64,000 nucleotides of DNA from Poindextera sp965277425 (lineage in GTDB: Bacteria > Pseudomonadota > Alphaproteobacteria > Caulobacterales > Caulobacteraceae), in NCBI GenBank assembly GCA_965277425.1, contig CBDICR010000005.1, positions 496,001 to 560,000 of the forward strand, given 5' to 3'. Shown piece by piece: positions 41,236-52,555 of the stretch (the stretch's first letter is position 1; the number at the start of each line of letters is the position of its first letter). The notes under the pieces were generated by a model. The model made no database searches and was not told where the DNA came from. It saw only the letters and a program-made list of their open reading frames with translations. The translations under genes and the position numbers were made by a program.

Positions 41236-41655
41236 ATGGCTTTCTGGAGTTTCGCAAACCGTTCCGCCGCCCAACGCGGGGCGGCCCAACCCGTGGCCGT
41301 CGTCGATCCATCGACCTACGACGCGGACATGAGGCGCGCTTACGACCATGGCCGCCTGGACGAACGCTCGCGCCGGCGCGGCCGCGGCTTCGGCCTGCTG
41401 GGCTTCCTGCTGGTTCTGGTCGCGGCGCTCGGCGTGATTTTGATCGCATCGGCCATCCGTGAAGGCTCGTTTTCGGCCGGTGGCGCCGTCGTGGACAACA
41501 GGCTGGATCAGGCGACCAGCGGCGTCGCGCCGGCGATCGACAACGCGGCGGCCAAAACCGGCACGGCGATGGAGAACGCCGGTCAGGATCTAAAGGACCA
41601 AGGCGCGGCGATCGCCGGCCAGACGCCAGAAAACAGCAGCAGCAGCGCGCCCTAG
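41236..41655 (+). CDS. Stress-controlled single-pass membrane protein
   Basis: 139 residues. A soluble N-terminus with YDADMRRAYDHGRLDERSRRR leads to one helix (GFGLLGFLLVLVAALGVILIA, about 53-74). The outer part (NAAAKTGTAMENAGQDLKDQG) is an amphipathic, entericidin-like or LEA-like Ala/Lys/Asp helix. No named family is certain. The strong EcfG promoter upstream makes it a likely direct member of the general stress regulon. Confidence 0.8.
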   Translation: MAFWSFANRSAAQRGAAQPVAVVDPSTYDADMRRAYDHGRLDERSRRRGRGFGLLGFLLVLVAALGVILIASAIREGSFSAGGAVVDNRLDQATSGVAPAIDNAAAKTGTAMENAGQDLKDQGAAIAGQTPENSSSSAP

Positions 41656-42311
41656 CGGCCGTCCGAGCCGGTGGCGGCCTGGATCAAGGCGGCGATGCGG
41701 TCGGTTGACGATCCGGCGGCCTGGGTGAACGCCTGGGCCGGATTTGCGCCCGGCGACGGCACGGCGGCGGCCAGTTGGGTCATCGCGGTCTGAGCGACGG
41801 CGCGCACGGCGGTCACGGCGGCGTTCGCCGCGGCCGTTTGGGTCGTCTGATAGATGAAGCCATAGGTCGGATAGACGGTTTTACCAAGGTCGCGGACGGG
41901 ATCGTACCAGACCTTGACCTGGCTCCAGTCGCCGGCCGGCGACACGTCGATCACCGTCACATCGCGTTCGACCTGGCCGCGATGGCCCTGGATGATCGAC
42001 CAGTTGGCCTGAGTGACCTGAATGACGCGATCGGTCAGAACTTGGCTGACCACGGCCACGTGGCCCTTGTCCATGACGCCGTTGGGCTTGAACACCAGGA
42101 CCGCGCCAGCCTTGGGCGTGAAGCCTTGGGCATATTTGCCGGCCGCCTTTTGCCACCAGGTCCAGGCGTCGCCGAAAATCTCGATCCCCGAGATCATCCT
42201 GGCGAAGGGTACGCACTGCCAATAATCTTCGGCCTGGGCCTGGCCGGCGCAGAGAGTCAGCGCGACGACCATGGCAAGCGAGCCGAAAATGGCTCTTGTC
42301 CTTCGTCTCAT
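41652..42311 (-). CDS. Exported CHAP-domain (cysteine amidohydrolase/peptidase) protein
   Basis: 219 residues from the ATG at 42311; the longer frame would bury the signal peptide (RAIFGSLAMVVALTLCAGQAQA). The mature protein opens EDYWQCVPFARMISGIEIFGDAWTWW, the CHAP catalytic Cys motif; the His lies in DKGHVAVVSQVL near residue 92, and an Asn/Asp in QANWS completes the site. CHAP enzymes cut peptidoglycan cross-bridges. The Ala-rich tail may be a spacer. It ends in a 4-bp overlap with the convergent stress-controlled gene. Confidence 0.88.
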   Translation of the reverse strand: MRRRTRAIFGSLAMVVALTLCAGQAQAEDYWQCVPFARMISGIEIFGDAWTWWQKAAGKYAQGFTPKAGAVLVFKPNGVMDKGHVAVVSQVLTDRVIQVTQANWSIIQGHRGQVERDVTVIDVSPAGDWSQVKVWYDPVRDLGKTVYPTYGFIYQTTQTAAANAAVTAVRAVAQTAMTQLAAAVPSPGANPAQAFTQAAGSSTDRIAALIQAATGSDGR

Positions 42312-42396
42312 ACTCTGGGGTCTCCCCACCCTTACTGCCTTCCCGATAACCATCTCGGGCAAAGATGAAAAGAAAAATAATTTCCCGTCGTGGTCT

Positions 42397-43485
42397 TTAA
42401 GCCACGCTTATTAACGCTTCCTCACCGCCGATCCGGCGACGGCGCATCCAGCGCCGCGCGGGGTGTTCGACCAGATGATAAGACAGAGCGGAAAGAGGTA
42501 TCACCGAAGCATACATGACCAGCCACAGGTATAATGGAAGGTGAGATTTATCCAAATGGAGCAATGGAGCAACAGCGTTAACGAATAATAGCTTCCATGG
42601 AATGCAGATCATATAGATCGAATAGCTGATCTCCCCGAGATAGACGAACAACGGTCCGCCGCCACTGTTTTCGCCGGCCTTAGTCAGGGCGGCGAGCGAG
42701 AAGATCAGGCCGCCGAACAGGCCGACGAGCAGCGCATCCGGAGCCAGAAACTGCGCTGAGACGAGCACGGCGGCGCCTGAAAACAAGGCGCCCAATACCG
42801 CGGGCCTGCGACGTTCGACCGCGCTTTTGCGCCAGAGCAGGTTAATGGCCGCGCCATAGGCGAAACAGGGAACGATCCGCAGCGCGCCCCAGCGGATGGT
42901 GGCGTTGGTCAGCGGAAATCCGGCCAGGGCGTCGAAGCCGGCGTAGAGGCCGACCAGAAGGATGAGCGCCCCGGCTACGGCCAGCCTTGGCCTGTCGGCC
43001 AGCCTGAGCGCGGTCCAGGCGACCAGGGGAAAGCCGAGATAGGCGAACCATTCGGCCGAGATCGACCATGACGGATGGTTCCAGCCGGCTTGCGGCGCGA
43101 ACCCCCAGGCCTGAACCAGCAACAGATTGGCCGGCAACGACGACCAGGACAGGATGTTGGGATCGATGACCCGACCGGCCGCGAGCGCCGTCAGCGCCAT
43201 GACGCCGACCCCGAACAGAGTGACCAGATGCAGCGGATAGATCCGCGCCAGCCTGGCCCACAGGAAGCCGCCATAGCGAAAGCCGCCGTCGGCGACGCTG
43301 TCCAGATAGACATGGCAGAGGATGAAGCCGGACAGCACGAAGAACAGCTCAACGCCCAGATAGCCCTTGGCCGCCAGCGGCGGCAGCACCGCGGACAGAT
43401 TGGGCCAGTAGTGAAAGGCCACCACCCACATCGCCGCGAAGAACCTCAGCGAGGTAAGGGGTCGGATGTCCTTGACGTCTTGCAT
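42397..43485 (-). CDS. Acyltransferase 3 family membrane enzyme
   Basis: 362 residues from the ATG at 43485. It begins DIRPLTSLRFFAAMWVVAFHYW, with the catalytic-type His of the acyltransferase_3 family near residue 20, then GYLGVELFFVLSGFILCHVY and ten or so membrane helices. Such enzymes O-acetylate or acylate surface sugars or peptidoglycan. The 3' end is noticeably AT-richer than its surroundings. It stands alone, so the substrate cannot be inferred. Confidence 0.88.
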   Translation of the reverse strand: MQDVKDIRPLTSLRFFAAMWVVAFHYWPNLSAVLPPLAAKGYLGVELFFVLSGFILCHVYLDSVADGGFRYGGFLWARLARIYPLHLVTLFGVGVMALTALAAGRVIDPNILSWSSLPANLLLVQAWGFAPQAGWNHPSWSISAEWFAYLGFPLVAWTALRLADRPRLAVAGALILLVGLYAGFDALAGFPLTNATIRWGALRIVPCFAYGAAINLLWRKSAVERRRPAVLGALFSGAAVLVSAQFLAPDALLVGLFGGLIFSLAALTKAGENSGGGPLFVYLGEISYSIYMICIPWKLLFVNAVAPLLHLDKSHLPLYLWLVMYASVIPLSALSYHLVEHPARRWMRRRRIGGEEALISVA

Positions 43486-43613
43486 GGCGGCGTCCCGTTC
43501 CGGCGCGGGACCGAAACTTCGCAAGCCTCAAAGCAGATCGCGTGCCAGGCGGCCGCCCCGCGTCAGCCGCCACCCAGCCGATAGCGCCGCTCCAGCCGAT
43601 AGCGCGAGCCCTC

Positions 43614-44105
43614 TTATCCCAGCCGGCTTGAATAAAGACCGATGGCCTCGATCCTGAAGGGCGGCGAACGCAACAGGTTGTTGGCCTGGATCCAGGCCGC
43701 AACGGCCGCTGGGTCCGCGCCTCGCAGATAGGCCAGCGTCACATGCGGGCGGTAGGCGCGCTTGTCGGGCTTGAGGCCCGCGCGCCTGGCCGCCATCTCG
43801 CAGCGCCGGGCAAGCTGATTGAGCGCGGGACTCTTCGCAACGCCGGCCCAGACGGCATGGATGCGGTCGCCATCGCCGAAGGCGCCCACCCCCTCAAGCT
43901 GAAGCGTCAATGGTTCGCGGCCGATCCGCGAGAGCGCCGCGTCCAGGTCGTCGGCGGCGGTCTCGGCGATCTCGCCGAAGAAGCGCAAGGTGATGTGCAG
44001 GGTCTCCAGCGGTCGCCAGAGCGCGCCCGCCAGGCCAAGCTGGCGCTCAAGGAGCGCTTCGGCGATCTCGGGCGGCGGGCTTAGGGCCGCGAACAGGCGG
44101 ATCAT
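43614..44105 (-). CDS. thpR: RNA 2',3'-cyclic phosphodiesterase ThpR
   Basis: 2H phosphoesterase, 163 residues from the ATG at 44105. It has two catalytic His-x-Thr-x motifs: LHITLRFFGEI near residue 38 and PHVTLAYLRGA near 128. MIRLFAALSPPPEIAEAL is the usual start. It opens 2',3'-cyclic phosphate ends of RNA. It is divergent from the Bax inhibitor-like gene. Confidence 0.92.
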   Translation of the reverse strand: MIRLFAALSPPPEIAEALLERQLGLAGALWRPLETLHITLRFFGEIAETAADDLDAALSRIGREPLTLQLEGVGAFGDGDRIHAVWAGVAKSPALNQLARRCEMAARRAGLKPDKRAYRPHVTLAYLRGADPAAVAAWIQANNLLRSPPFRIEAIGLYSSRLG

Positions 44106-44255
44106 GCCCGCCTTATGCCGGGTCTTTGGCCCCCGGCTCAATCCAAACCCCTGCCCGGCCGCGATCCGGCTTGCCCGGCCTTGCGGCAGGGCGCATCCTC
44201 CACGATATCTTATCCGCGCCCTTCGAGGGCGTCTTGTCCAAGGACCAACACTCCA

Positions 44256-45005
44256 ATGAGCGACTTCAACCGCGACTATCCGCGCCCCGCCACGGCGGGC
44301 GCCGCCGACATGGCGGTGGACGCGGGCCTGCGCGCGTTCATGCTCGGCGTCTACAACAAGGTGGGCCTCGGCCTGCTGCTCTCGGCCGCGCTCGCCTATG
44401 TCACCGGCAGCTATGCGCCGGTGCGCGACCTGATGTTCCGTGTGGCGCCCGACGGCCACCTGGCCGGCATCACCATTCTTGGCCTGATCGTCGCCTTCGC
44501 GCCGCTGCCCGTGATCCTGATCGGCCGAATGGCGTTCAAACAAAGCCCCCGCTCCAGCGGCATCGTCTATTGGACGGTGGTCGCCCTGTTCGGCGCCTCG
44601 CTCGGCGATTTGACCTACATCTACACCGGCGCCTCGATCTTCATGACCTTTCTGATCACCGCCGCGGCTTTCGGAAGCCTCAGCCTGGTCGGCTACACCA
44701 CCAAGCGCGACCTGACCGGCTTTGGCAGCTTCTTGATGATGGGCGTGGTCGGACTGCTCATCGCCATGGTGGTCAGCTTCTTCGTGGCCTCATCGGCGCT
44801 CTTTTTCATCATCAACATCCTGGGCGTGCTGATCTTCGCCGGCCTGATCGCCTTCAACACCCAGCGCCTGAAGATGACCTATTACCAGTTGGGCGGAGAC
44901 CAGGCGGCCATGGGCGTGGCCACCAACTATGGCGCCCTCAGCCTTTATCTGGACTTCCTCAACCTCTTCCTCTTCCTGCTGCGCCTGATGGGCGGGCGCC
45001 GCTAG
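44256..45005 (+). CDS. Bax inhibitor-1/YccA family membrane protein
   Basis: 249 residues from the ATG at 44256 (AAGGA site). It has seven transmembrane helices: KVGLGLLLSAALAYVTG, ITILGLIVAFAPLPVIL, SGIVYWTVVALFGASLGDLTYIY and so on, ending in LYLDFLNLFLFLLRLMGGRR, the conserved UPF0005 C-terminus. In bacteria members act as proton/calcium leak channels or modulators of membrane proteases. A strong terminator follows. Confidence 0.93.
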   Translation: MSDFNRDYPRPATAGAADMAVDAGLRAFMLGVYNKVGLGLLLSAALAYVTGSYAPVRDLMFRVAPDGHLAGITILGLIVAFAPLPVILIGRMAFKQSPRSSGIVYWTVVALFGASLGDLTYIYTGASIFMTFLITAAAFGSLSLVGYTTKRDLTGFGSFLMMGVVGLLIAMVVSFFVASSALFFIINILGVLIFAGLIAFNTQRLKMTYYQLGGDQAAMGVATNYGALSLYLDFLNLFLFLLRLMGGRR

Positions 45006-45031
45006 ACCAAGCCGATATCCGCAAGACATCG

Positions 45032-45063
45032 GCCCCGGCGGGCGACCGCCGGGGCTTTTGTTT
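45032..45063 (+). terminator. Intrinsic terminator after the Bax inhibitor-like gene
   Basis: GCCCCGGCGG-GCGA-CCGCCGGGGC is a perfect 10-bp stem with a GNRA-like loop, followed by TTTTGTTT. The start of the DUF4037 gene lies 30 bp downstream. Confidence 0.92.
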
Positions 45064-45092
45064 GCTATGAAGCCGCCGTTGGCGAGGGCGGC

Positions 45093-46202
45093 ATGGACTC
45101 GATTTCCGGACTCGAACTTTCCCGCCGCTTCCATGGCGAACTGGTCGGGCCGTGGCTGAGTCGCCGCTTTCCGGGCCTGCGCCATGCCGCGGCGTTGATC
45201 GGCTCCGGCTCGGAGTTGCTTGGCTTCGACGATGCGATGTCCCGGGACCACGACTGGGGTCCGCGCCTGCAGATTGTCGTAACGGAAGCCGATTTCGCGG
45301 GCCAGGCGCAGACGCTCGTCGCCGCGTTCGCGCAGATCGCGCCCGAGACCTTTCTGGGCGCGCCGATCGCCATGAACAGCCGGTCCCATCCGCCGCCGCG
45401 GCGCGCCGGCGCTTTGGGCGATATCCGCCATGGGCTGGAAGTCTGGACGCTGGAGGCCAGGCTGCGCGACGGCCTGGCGCTCGCCCTTGGTGAGCCGCGC
45501 GACAACCTGACCTGGCTGGCTCTCGCCGAACAGCGGCTGCTGGCCATGACCGCCGGTGCTGTCTTCCACGACGACGACGGCCGACTCACCGCCGTGCGCC
45601 GGCGTTTAAGCGCCTTTCCGCGCGACGTGCGGCTCTACAAGCTGGCCTGCCAGTGGCGGCGCATCGCCGAGGAGCAGGCCTTCGTCGGCCGCGCCGGCCT
45701 TGGCGGCGATGATCTCGGCTCGCGGATCATCACCGCGCGGCTGGCGCGCGACGTGATGCGAATGGCTTTCCTGATCGAGGGTCGCTACGCCCCCTACCCG
45801 AAATGGTTCGGCAAGGCTTTCGCCCAGCTGCCCTGCGCGCCCGAACTGGCGCCCTGGCTCGATCGCGCGCTGGCGGCTCGCGACTGGCGCCGCCGCGAAG
45901 CGGCCTTGTCGAAGGCCTATTTGACGCTGGCGCGCCTGCATCGGACCCGCGGTCTTCCAGGGACTTTTCATCCGGCCCTTGGGCCGTTCCACGACCGCCC
46001 GTTCACGGTCATCAACGCCGAGGAGATAATCGCCGCGATCCGGGCCGAAATCGCCGACCCGGCCGTGAGCGCTCTGCCGGTCATCGGGTCGCTGGACCAG
46101 GTGACCGACGCCACGCCATTGATCGAAGCGCCAGACCGCGCGCGCCAAGCGATGCGGGCCCTACTTCACCACGGAGAAGCGGGAGCGATCGAAGAAACGT
46201 AG
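45093..46202 (+). CDS. DUF4037 nucleotidyltransferase-like protein
   Basis: 369 residues. ALIGSGSELLGFDDAMSRDHDWGPRLQIVV near residue 35 shows the nucleotidyltransferase G-S-G-S plus D-x-D pattern (DHDWGP) of DUF4037. The helical remainder includes RITARLARDVMRMAFLIEGRYAPYPKWFGKAF, also typical. The substrate is unknown; a role in modifying small molecules or proteins is only inferred from the fold. The 3' end overlaps DUF2794 by 42 bp in convergent orientation. Confidence 0.85.
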   Translation: MDSISGLELSRRFHGELVGPWLSRRFPGLRHAAALIGSGSELLGFDDAMSRDHDWGPRLQIVVTEADFAGQAQTLVAAFAQIAPETFLGAPIAMNSRSHPPPRRAGALGDIRHGLEVWTLEARLRDGLALALGEPRDNLTWLALAEQRLLAMTAGAVFHDDDGRLTAVRRRLSAFPRDVRLYKLACQWRRIAEEQAFVGRAGLGGDDLGSRIITARLARDVMRMAFLIEGRYAPYPKWFGKAFAQLPCAPELAPWLDRALAARDWRRREAALSKAYLTLARLHRTRGLPGTFHPALGPFHDRPFTVINAEEIIAAIRAEIADPAVSALPVIGSLDQVTDATPLIEAPDRARQAMRALLHHGEAGAIEET

Positions 46203-46496
46203 CACCTGTTCAAGCTCATGACCGCGCTTCAGAACCAGCCCGCCTTGGCCGATGATCGACCACTGGCCTTGCCGCCGAGCCAGGGCCGGGCGTTTCTCGA
46301 TCCGGTAGGCCGGCGCCTCAGAGGCGCGACGGAAGACCGAAAAGACCGCCGCGTCGGCGAGTCCGTCGATGGCGTAGTCGCGCCACTCGCCGGCGGCCAC
46401 GCGCATGCCGTAGAGCCCGAGCAGCCGGTCAAGCTCACGGCGCTCGAAGAAGACCAGGGCCGCGGCCCGGAACGATGGCGGGGTGTCGAGACTCAT
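46161..46496 (-). CDS. DUF2794 family protein
   Basis: 111 residues matching the alphaproteobacterial DUF2794 family: AALVFFERRELDRLLGLYGMRVAAGEWRDYAIDGLADAAVFSVFRRASEAPAYRIEKRP with the fixed W-R-D-Y-A motif, and RQGQWSIIGQGGLVLKRGHEL at the end. Function is unknown. It is convergent with the DUF4037 gene. Confidence 0.9.
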   Translation of the reverse strand: MSLDTPPSFRAAALVFFERRELDRLLGLYGMRVAAGEWRDYAIDGLADAAVFSVFRRASEAPAYRIEKRPALARRQGQWSIIGQGGLVLKRGHELEQVLRFFDRSRFSVVK

Positions 46497-46715
46497 CGAA
46501 CGCCCAGTCTAATCCCAATCCCGCACGGACAGCGAGGCGGATCGCAAAAAGCCACTTGCCACGAAAAGACCTTATTTCCGACGCGGCCTCGCCGGCTTGG
46601 CCGTCCAATCTCAAATGGTCGGTCGGTTCGGGGTTCCTTTCGCCTTGGAAACTGATCAGCCCCCCAGCCCCCCTCTGGGGCGCGAGGTCCGATTGGCCGA
46701 CGAACGAAAAGACCA

Positions 46716-46760
46716 AGCCCGCGCGACCACATGCCCCCCGGTCGCGCGGGCTATTCTTTT
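46716..46760. terminator. Bidirectional hairpin after the DUF1223 gene
   Basis: AGCCCGCGCGACC and GGTCGCGCGGGCT form a perfect 13-bp stem around an 11-nt loop (46729-46739), with ATTCTTTT to the right and a T-rich stretch on the other strand. It lies 26 bp beyond the DUF1223 stop (minus strand). The rest of the 281-bp gap 46497-46777 holds no gene that I can support, though it contains the promoter of DUF2794. Confidence 0.8.
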
Positions 46761-46777
46761 CCGCCGCGGCTTTCAAC

Positions 46778-47476
46778 TCAGGATGAGCGGTCGACGGCCA
46801 GGATGTGGCCGCTGCGCACGGCCTGGACGATCATCACCGTCTTCAAATCCTTGTCGCTGGACGCCGGCACGCTAAAGCGCACGGGCCGGCCGCGCCACAC
46901 GCCAAGCCGCTGCAGTTCGCGCACCACATTGTGCTCGACGATGGTCTGGCCGCGGTTCGACCCGGCCAGCACACGCACCGACTGGTCGCCTGGCAGATAG
47001 CGAACCAGCCAGACATCCGCCCCGCCGGCGGGCGCCCGACCGCCTCCGATGGCCAGCCTGACCTTGCCGAACTTGACGTCCGGGGGATCGTCGGGGGCTC
47101 GCAAAGCGGTCTTGACCAGCTTTTCGACCACGTCGCGATCGACCGCGGCCGCCTGCAGCCGGCCATTCACCACCACCTGCGGGGTATAGACGTCGCGCAG
47201 CGCCAAGGTGCGCATATAGGCCTGTTGGCGCTCGTCGAAGGCGGGCTGGGCCAGGGTGTCGCGCCAGCCGAGATAGTCCCAGTAGCCGACCGGGAAGGTC
47301 AGGGTCAGCACACGCGGCCGCTGATCGAGCGCCGCGAGCAGCTCGCCGGACTTCACGCAGGACGAACAGCCCTGGCTGGTGAACAGCTCCACCACAACGG
47401 TCGGCAGCGCGAAGGCTGCGCCGGCGCTCGCCGCCAGCGAGACGCCCAAGAGGAAAACAAGCGCGGCCTTTCGCAT
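46778..47476 (-). CDS. DUF1223 exported thioredoxin-like protein
   Basis: 232 residues with a Sec signal (about 1-23). The mature part begins PTVVVELFTSQGCSSCVKSGELLAAL, holding the CSSC motif in a thioredoxin-like position that defines DUF1223; PVGYWDYLGWRDTLAQPAFDERQQAY and VYTPQVVVNGR (cis-Pro) follow. It is likely a periplasmic redox protein; the partner is unknown. It is separated from acnA by a strong hairpin. Confidence 0.9.
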   Translation of the reverse strand: MRKAALVFLLGVSLAASAGAAFALPTVVVELFTSQGCSSCVKSGELLAALDQRPRVLTLTFPVGYWDYLGWRDTLAQPAFDERQQAYMRTLALRDVYTPQVVVNGRLQAAAVDRDVVEKLVKTALRAPDDPPDVKFGKVRLAIGGGRAPAGGADVWLVRYLPGDQSVRVLAGSNRGQTIVEHNVVRELQRLGVWRGRPVRFSVPASSDKDLKTVMIVQAVRSGHILAVDRSS

Positions 47477-47498
47477 CGGACTCAGTTAAGCGGCTTTC

Positions 47499-47541
47499 AG
47501 CTCCGCGCGCGCCTCACGAGGCCGTGAGGCGCGCGCGGAGC

Positions 47542-47542
<1 letters not shown>
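47499..47542. terminator. Perfect 20-bp hairpin between acnA and the DUF1223 gene
   Basis: Arms 47499-47518 and 47523-47542 are fully complementary over 20 bp (AGCTCCGCGCGCG at the outer end) around a 4-nt loop. The right arm ends in the acnA stop codon. No U-tract follows, so it may be a rho-independent-like pause, an mRNA 3' stabiliser, or both. Confidence 0.75.
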
Positions 47543-50235
<2,693 letters not shown>

Positions 50236-50388
50236 GGAAGGACGCCTTTCTCTGCTCTGGGCCGCCCGAAAACCGGTCGCGGGATCGCGCGCATTGAAGG
50301 ACGGACACACAGCGTCCGGCCTCGCGCGGCGTTGGGCCCGCACGGCCGGCCTCGTCATAGCTCCGAGATTGTGCGCCGTCCATGAACG

Positions 50389-51012
50389 GTGCGGGCTTTG
50401 ATCACCGGCGTTTCGATCGAGGCGCTGGCGGTGGCGCGCGGCGACCGGATGCTGCTGTGCGACTTCAACCTCGTCGTCGAGGCCGGCGAGGCGGTGGCGC
50501 TGGCCGGCCGCAACGGCGCCGGCAAGACCAGTCTGCTGCGCGCCGTCGCCGGCCTGATCCGGCCAAGCGCCGGGCGCGTGGCGTTCAAGAGCGACAGCGG
50601 CGAGATCCCGCCGGAGGACGCCATCGCCCGCGACGCACACCTCATCGGCCATCAGGATGGGTTGAAACTGTCGCGCACGGCCTGGGACGAGGTGCTGTTC
50701 CAGGCCCTCTGGAGCGGCGGCACGGCCGCCTCGGCCAAGGCCGCCTGCGCTCGCCTGGGCCTGACCCACCTGCTCGGCTTGCCGGTGCGCAAGCTCTCGG
50801 CCGGCCAACGGCGGCGGCTCGCCCTGGCCAGGCTCGCGGCCAGCCCGCGCCGCCTCTGGCTGCTGGACGAGCCCTTGGCGCCTCTCGACCGCGACCAGCG
50901 CGTGGCGATCGGCGACCTCATGGCCGCGCACCTGGCCGGCGGCGGATTGATCCTGGCCGCGGCCCACGACCCCTTGTCGATCGAAGCCCGCCCGGTGGAG
51001 ATCGGCGCGTGA
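50389..51012 (+). CDS. ccmA: Heme exporter ATP-binding protein CcmA
   Basis: ATPase of the CcmAB complex of system I cytochrome c maturation, which drives release of heme-CcmE. It is 207 residues from a GTG (a TTG at 50398 is an alternative). Walker A is AGRNGAGKTSLLRAVAGL near residue 39, the signature KLSAGQRRRLALARL near 136, and Walker B WLLDEPLAPLD near 157. It overlaps ccmB as GTGA. Confidence 0.94.
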   Translation: MRALITGVSIEALAVARGDRMLLCDFNLVVEAGEAVALAGRNGAGKTSLLRAVAGLIRPSAGRVAFKSDSGEIPPEDAIARDAHLIGHQDGLKLSRTAWDEVLFQALWSGGTAASAKAACARLGLTHLLGLPVRKLSAGQRRRLALARLAASPRRLWLLDEPLAPLDRDQRVAIGDLMAAHLAGGGLILAAAHDPLSIEARPVEIGA

Positions 51013-51674
51013 ACGGTCTTGCCCTCATCTTCCGCCGCGAGCTGGCCTTGAGCTGGGCCGGCGGCGGCGGGCCGGTCCTGGCGCTCGGCTTCTACATCGC
51101 CATGGCCAGCCTTCTGCCGCTCGCCCTCGGCGCCGACCCGGCGCGGATGACCGGGGTGGCGCCGGGATTCGCCTGGCTGGTCCTGGCGCTGGCCTCGCTG
51201 CTGTCGCTGGAGCGGATGTTCGAGCGCGATTTCGAGGACGGGGCGCTCGACCTGATCGCGCTCGGGCCCGCGCCGCTGGAGATGACCGCGCTGGCCAAGG
51301 GGCTGGCGCAGTGGATCGCGATCACCGCGCCGCTGGCCTTGCTCGCCCCCGTCATCGTCGCCGCCCTGGGCGCGCCCGTGCGGCTTGCGGGCATTGTGGT
51401 GATCTGCGGCCTCATCGGCGGCCTGAGTTTCTGCTTCCTCGGCGGGGTGGGCGCCGCGCTCAGCCTGGGCAGCCGGCGCGGCGGGGTGCTGATCGCACTG
51501 ATCGTTTTGCCCCTTTTCACCCCACCGGTGATCTTCGGCGCCGGGGCGATCGAGGCCTTCGGCGCGGGCCTCGACTGGCGCACGCCGCTTTTGCTGCTCT
51601 GCGCCTACAGCCTGGCCGCCACCGCCCTTTGCCCCTTCGCCATGGCGGCGGCGGCGCGCAACGCGCTATCCTGA
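51009..51674 (+). CDS. ccmB: Heme exporter membrane protein CcmB
   Basis: 221 residues from the GTG at 51009. There are six hydrophobic helices. LLSLERMFERDFEDGALDLIALGP near residue 60 is the CcmB signature loop that contacts CcmA. It is the membrane partner of CcmA in cytochrome c maturation. ccmC follows 6 bp later. Confidence 0.93.
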   Translation: MNGLALIFRRELALSWAGGGGPVLALGFYIAMASLLPLALGADPARMTGVAPGFAWLVLALASLLSLERMFERDFEDGALDLIALGPAPLEMTALAKGLAQWIAITAPLALLAPVIVAALGAPVRLAGIVVICGLIGGLSFCFLGGVGAALSLGSRRGGVLIALIVLPLFTPPVIFGAGAIEAFGAGLDWRTPLLLLCAYSLAATALCPFAMAAAARNALS

Positions 51675-51680
51675 CCGGCG

Positions 51681-52397
51681 ATGTTTCAGGCCCTGGTCAA
51701 TCCCGAAAGGTTCATGGCGTTTTCGCGCTGGGCCGCGCCGCTGTTGGGCGTCATCGCCCTGGCCTTGGCGCTCGCCGGCCTGGCGCTCGATTTCCACGCC
51801 CCGCCCGACTACCAGCAGGGCTACACCGTCCACATCATGTTCATCCACGTGCCGGCCGCCTTCATGGGCGAGTTCGTCTATGCCTGCCTGGGCGCGGCGA
51901 GCTTCCTCAGCCTGGTCTTCCGGCACGCGCTGGCCACCGCCGCCGCCCGCGCCGCCGCGCCGCTGGGAGCCGGATTCACGCTGCTGGCCCTGATCACCGG
52001 ATCACTATGGGGGCGACCGACCTGGGGAACCTGGTGGGTGTGGGATCCGCGCCTGACATCGGTCCTGGTGCTCTTTCTCTTCTATATTGGCTACATGGCG
52101 CTGGAGATGGCGATCGAGGACGAGGCCAAGGCGGCGCGGGCGGCGGCCATCCTGGCCCTGGTCGGGCTGATCAACCTGCCGGTGGTGCATTATTCGGTGG
52201 TCTGGTGGAACAGCCTGCACCAGGGCTCGTCCCTGCTGCGCGCCGGCGGACCGGCCATGCCGCCGGTCTATCTGGCCCCGCTGCTGCTGATGATTTTCGC
52301 CTATATGGGAGGCTTCGGGGCGCTCTGGCTGGTGCGTATCCGCGGCGAGGTCTGGCGCCGGCGCGCGGCGGTGCTGGCGCTGCGAGCGGCGGGCTGA
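51681..52397 (+). CDS. ccmC: Heme handling protein CcmC
   Basis: Inner-membrane protein that loads heme onto CcmE. It is 238 residues with six helices. The tryptophan-rich domain GRPTWGTWWVWDPRLT near residue 110 and the flanking His in VHIMFIHVPAAFMG and NLPVVHYSVVWWNSLHQG are the heme-binding features. ccmD begins 2 bp after the stop. Confidence 0.96.
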   Translation: MFQALVNPERFMAFSRWAAPLLGVIALALALAGLALDFHAPPDYQQGYTVHIMFIHVPAAFMGEFVYACLGAASFLSLVFRHALATAAARAAAPLGAGFTLLALITGSLWGRPTWGTWWVWDPRLTSVLVLFLFYIGYMALEMAIEDEAKAARAAAILALVGLINLPVVHYSVVWWNSLHQGSSLLRAGGPAMPPVYLAPLLLMIFAYMGGFGALWLVRIRGEVWRRRAAVLALRAAG

Positions 52398-52399
52398 GG

Positions 52400-52555
52400 A
52401 TGTTCGACTTCGACGCCGGCCGCTACGCGCTCTTTGTCTGGCCCGCCTATGCGGTGACCGGCCTGGTCTTCGCCGTCCTTATCCTCGACAGTCTGCTGCG
52501 CACACGCCGCTGGCGGCGCGCGGCCGAGGCGCCCAAACCGGACCCAGCCCCATGA
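52400..52555 (+). CDS. ccmD: Heme exporter small subunit CcmD
   Basis: 51 residues with one helix (YALFVWPAYAVTGLVFAVLI) and a basic cytoplasmic tail (LRTRRWRR). It matches CcmD in size, helix sequence (FVWPAY) and position between ccmC and ccmG. CcmD helps release heme-CcmE from the CcmABC complex. The stop overlaps ccmG as ATGA. Confidence 0.93.
   Translation: MFDFDAGRYALFVWPAYAVTGLVFAVLILDSLLRTRRWRRAAEAPKPDPAP

Noticed and set aside
42398..42417. CtrA-like sequence TTAAGCCACGCTTATTAAC near the acyltransferase end
   Set aside because: The spacing between the TTAA half-sites is 10 nt instead of 7 and it overlaps the end of a gene rather than a promoter.
46497..46715. Possible small RNA in the gap upstream of the DUF2794 gene
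   Set aside because: Short C/G-rich hairpins (near 46661-46682) occur, but there is no promoter match in the right place and the only strong terminator is explained by the DUF1223 gene.
50236..50967. N-terminal extension of acnA by 243 codons
   Set aside because: The extra residues are antisense to ccmA and unlike any aconitase; the ATG at 50235 gives the normal protein.
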